A stretch of DNA of 64,000 nt from Phoronis australis. Lineage: Eukaryota > Phoronida > Phoronidae. The position numbers were made by a program, and so were the translations under genes. Position 1 is the first letter of the stretch. Every line of letters begins with the position of its first letter. Positions 62,154 to 64,000 of this stretch are shown in pieces. The notes under the pieces are model-generated. The model was not told the DNA's origin, ran no database searches, and was given only the letters and a program-made list of their open reading frames with translations. Location: NCBI GenBank assembly GCA_002633005.1, contig NMRA01000248.1:1-64000 (forward strand), read 5' to 3'.

Positions 62154-62487
62154 GTAGGCTTAACTATTTTCCCACTGTTGATGGAGATGGATAGGTTGCA
62201 CGTGTGCGTGTTGAAATATTTGAATTTCCAAAGAAGTAAATCTGGTATGAATTCAGCTTTAAGCTTTGAAAACCGACCCAGAATAATTGTTAAGCAATTA
62301 TCAATCGTAAGCAAATTTTTTCCTTGAATGCTGACTGAAAGATGACTACATTGATTTTCTTACATATGAAATGCATCATGGAGCCCAATGAAATAATTTT
62401 GAAGGTAATTATTATATTTGCAATATTAACATATCTTCCTAATCATGGCGGATGAGTACAAGATGTATTGTTTACCACTGGCAATAG

Positions 62488-62585
62488 GTGTCTCTGCTGC
62501 TGACAAGAAGCAGATAGTCGATGAACACAACAACTACAGACGCGACGTTGCCAAGAAATACAAAGCAGCAGATATGCAGATGATG
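62488..62585 (+). CDS. CAP-superfamily secreted protein, exon 3 (start of CAP domain)
   Basis: The acceptor is CTGGCAATAG and the donor is ATGATG/GTGAGT. The reading frame continues from exon 2 and ends in phase 0 after codon 91 of the joined protein. It contains KKQIVDEHNNYRRDVAKK followed by AADMQMM. The HNxxR stretch in the first helix and the A-[AS]-DM-x-x-M pattern that follows are typical of CAP/SCP proteins (CRISP, antigen 5, PR-1, GAPR-1 families). In those proteins the next residues are a conserved Trp strand. The His and Glu residues of the CAP cavity and the CAP1/CAP2 signatures come later and must lie on exons beyond the window, so the subfamily cannot be decided. Family members are secreted proteins of varied role (innate immunity, reproduction, mucus, lipid binding); none can be assigned here. 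Intron 2 is only 334 bp. Confidence 0.8.
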
Positions 62586-64000
62586 GTGAGTTACTTTTTT
62601 ATATTTCCACAGTGATAAACATGTGACGCGCTCCTTTGAGTGCTTGCACGCACAATTATATCGTAAAATGAAGGTTCATTATGGACTCCGTTAGTATCAC
62701 ATGCGCGCACCCAGCCTAAAATATTGGGAGGCTTGAATTTTTCGGTATGCGGACCATTTACTAAAAGAAATCAACGGGGACTAAAAGAAAAAACTGGGCC
62801 ACTAGGATGAGGCCTACGGATTGTGCATCAGCGCCGAAATCCTGTGGGCTTTGTGGACTTTTGTCTCGTTTACTCGGACATTTTGTTTCGTTGAGACGGA
62901 CCTTTTTGCTCGAGCCCCCCGAGCCCCCTGGGTGGGCCCATGTATCATGAGTGATTGAAAATTTAACTTGTTGAAGTAGAAAAGTCCGTGCTGGAGTTGA
63001 CTCAGAGATTGAGTAGGTAAAACTCCCAACACCTTACTTTCTCGTGGAGGCCAATAGGTGTCTCACCTGGCTACCACATAACGGGAGAAAGCGGGGAAGT
63101 TTTCAATCAATCATCCTTGAAGAAAGACCTCAGAAGGGACCGAAAGCTATGTCCGCCAAACCAATAGACTCCGAAAATGTATTTTTTACCACTCAGTTTG
63201 CTTCCCTTTTAATAAAAAATCAAACGAACCGCTGGATGGATGTCTGGCTGGGTACGTTAACGTTGTTTGTGGTGTACTATGACGCATCTGGGGTGCTGCA
63301 AAAAATGTGGTGTGACGTGGTCTCTACTTCAGAATTGCTAAACCCTGCTTGCATTGTTGTAACCTCTATTAACGCGTATTACGTATAATAGACGTACTAT
63401 GGACAACGGTATTGGGGACATCATAACTAAAACATTGGCAAATCGGATCCAAATGAAAAGTTCATTGCCATATGTATCGTTTTTCCAAAACTGCGTAGGA
63501 ATCATTTGTGCCGTATTCCACTTTTGCATGAGGGGCTATAAAACGGCTTTTAGAATTTTGAGGAAAAACTCAAAAGTTGCATCAAAACGAAACAATAATT
63601 TAGAAAAATGTTACAGCATTCTATCCCAGTGCGTATCCTCATCAGCTACTTTTCAATGTTAGTGTAAAAGTAGCTCCTGACAATTTTTCTTCGACAGTCT
63701 CATCGTTTTGGTGCCTGGAGCTTCATGTGACCGCCGCGTTTGAGCAGATCGCAACAGAAATTCTTTTCTCACGTATCACCGTGCTGGAAGCATTCGTACA
63801 CATAGTGCTCGTTATATTCCTGGGTTCTAAGCTGACGAAATAAACATAACACCACAGTTCCACTTGTATAGACCCAATTCACGCGGCGGACACTAAAATC
63901 CAAAGCGAGGCTCACTGCGATAAACAAAGCGGAAATTTACATTGCGTCAGTTAAATGGCCGGTCTTTGGAGTCCAACCTGAATATTAAATCTTAGACAAT
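62586..64000 (+). other. Start of CAP-gene intron 3, no exon seen
   Basis: Apart from repeat copy 3 I see nothing recognisable. ORFs at 63044-63388 and 63399-63662 do not continue the CAP domain. Confidence 0.4.
62818..62942 (+). repeat. Dispersed repeat family B, copy 3
   Basis: A shorter, diverged copy inside a later intron of the CAP gene: GTGGACTTTTGTCTCGTTTA, then ACGGACCTTTTTGC and GAGCCCCCTGGGTG. Confidence 0.55.

Overview
The window looks like metazoan, probably marine-invertebrate, nuclear DNA. It is AT-rich and intron-bearing, with GT-AG splice sites, no operons and no bacterial-type genes. It holds the debris of many transposon classes: DIRS, Ty3/gypsy, a TRIM, LINEs, Tc1/mariner, hAT and several short inverted-repeat families. 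The mixture would fit an invertebrate deuterostome or a lophotrochozoan, but the sequence does not settle the phylum. Most open reading frames of 60-140 codons show no family resemblance and I treat them as chance.

Only one host gene is well supported, on the + strand. Exon 1 (19190-19265) encodes a signal peptide, exon 2 (62055-62153) a short Cys-containing spacer, and exon 3 (62488-62585) the start of a CAP/SCP domain. All three join in phase with consensus splice sites, giving 91 codons, and the gene continues past the window. Its first intron is 42.8 kb and contains most of the mobile elements in the right two thirds of the window.

Layout. Positions 1-4590 have no gene, but hold a 318-bp direct duplication joined by one N (2664-3299), probably an assembly seam. 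At 4590-6620 lies a degenerate DIRS-type retrotransposon (RNase H and tyrosine recombinase) with a large hairpin at its 3' side. Around 6.8 kb is a copy of a short inverted-repeat family seen again at 27.8, 35.1 and 46.1 kb. At 8748-9268 is a complete 521-bp LTR mini-retrotransposon (TRIM) whose LTRs carry a tRNA-like Pol III promoter. A broken Ty3/gypsy pol fragment lies at 9300-10870. At 16985-17675 a pair of inverted repeats encloses a frameshifted THAP-domain ORF and an opposing acidic ORF. The region 17.7-19.2 kb is the upstream flank of the CAP gene.

Inside intron 1 are a LINE 3' end (39.5 kb), a LINE RT relic (54.4 kb), a Tc1/mariner element with about 200-bp inverted repeats (44.7-45.7 kb), a dimeric tandem array (46.6-47.6 kb), hAT-like MITEs (48.5 and 55.3 kb), palindromic mini-elements (47.5 and 50.3 kb), a broken THAP ORF (52.5-52.7 kb), a cluster of inverted-repeat elements (54.8-56.5 kb) and a three-copy repeat family (41.8, 60.5, 62.9 kb). 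The mobile elements all look dead or non-autonomous.
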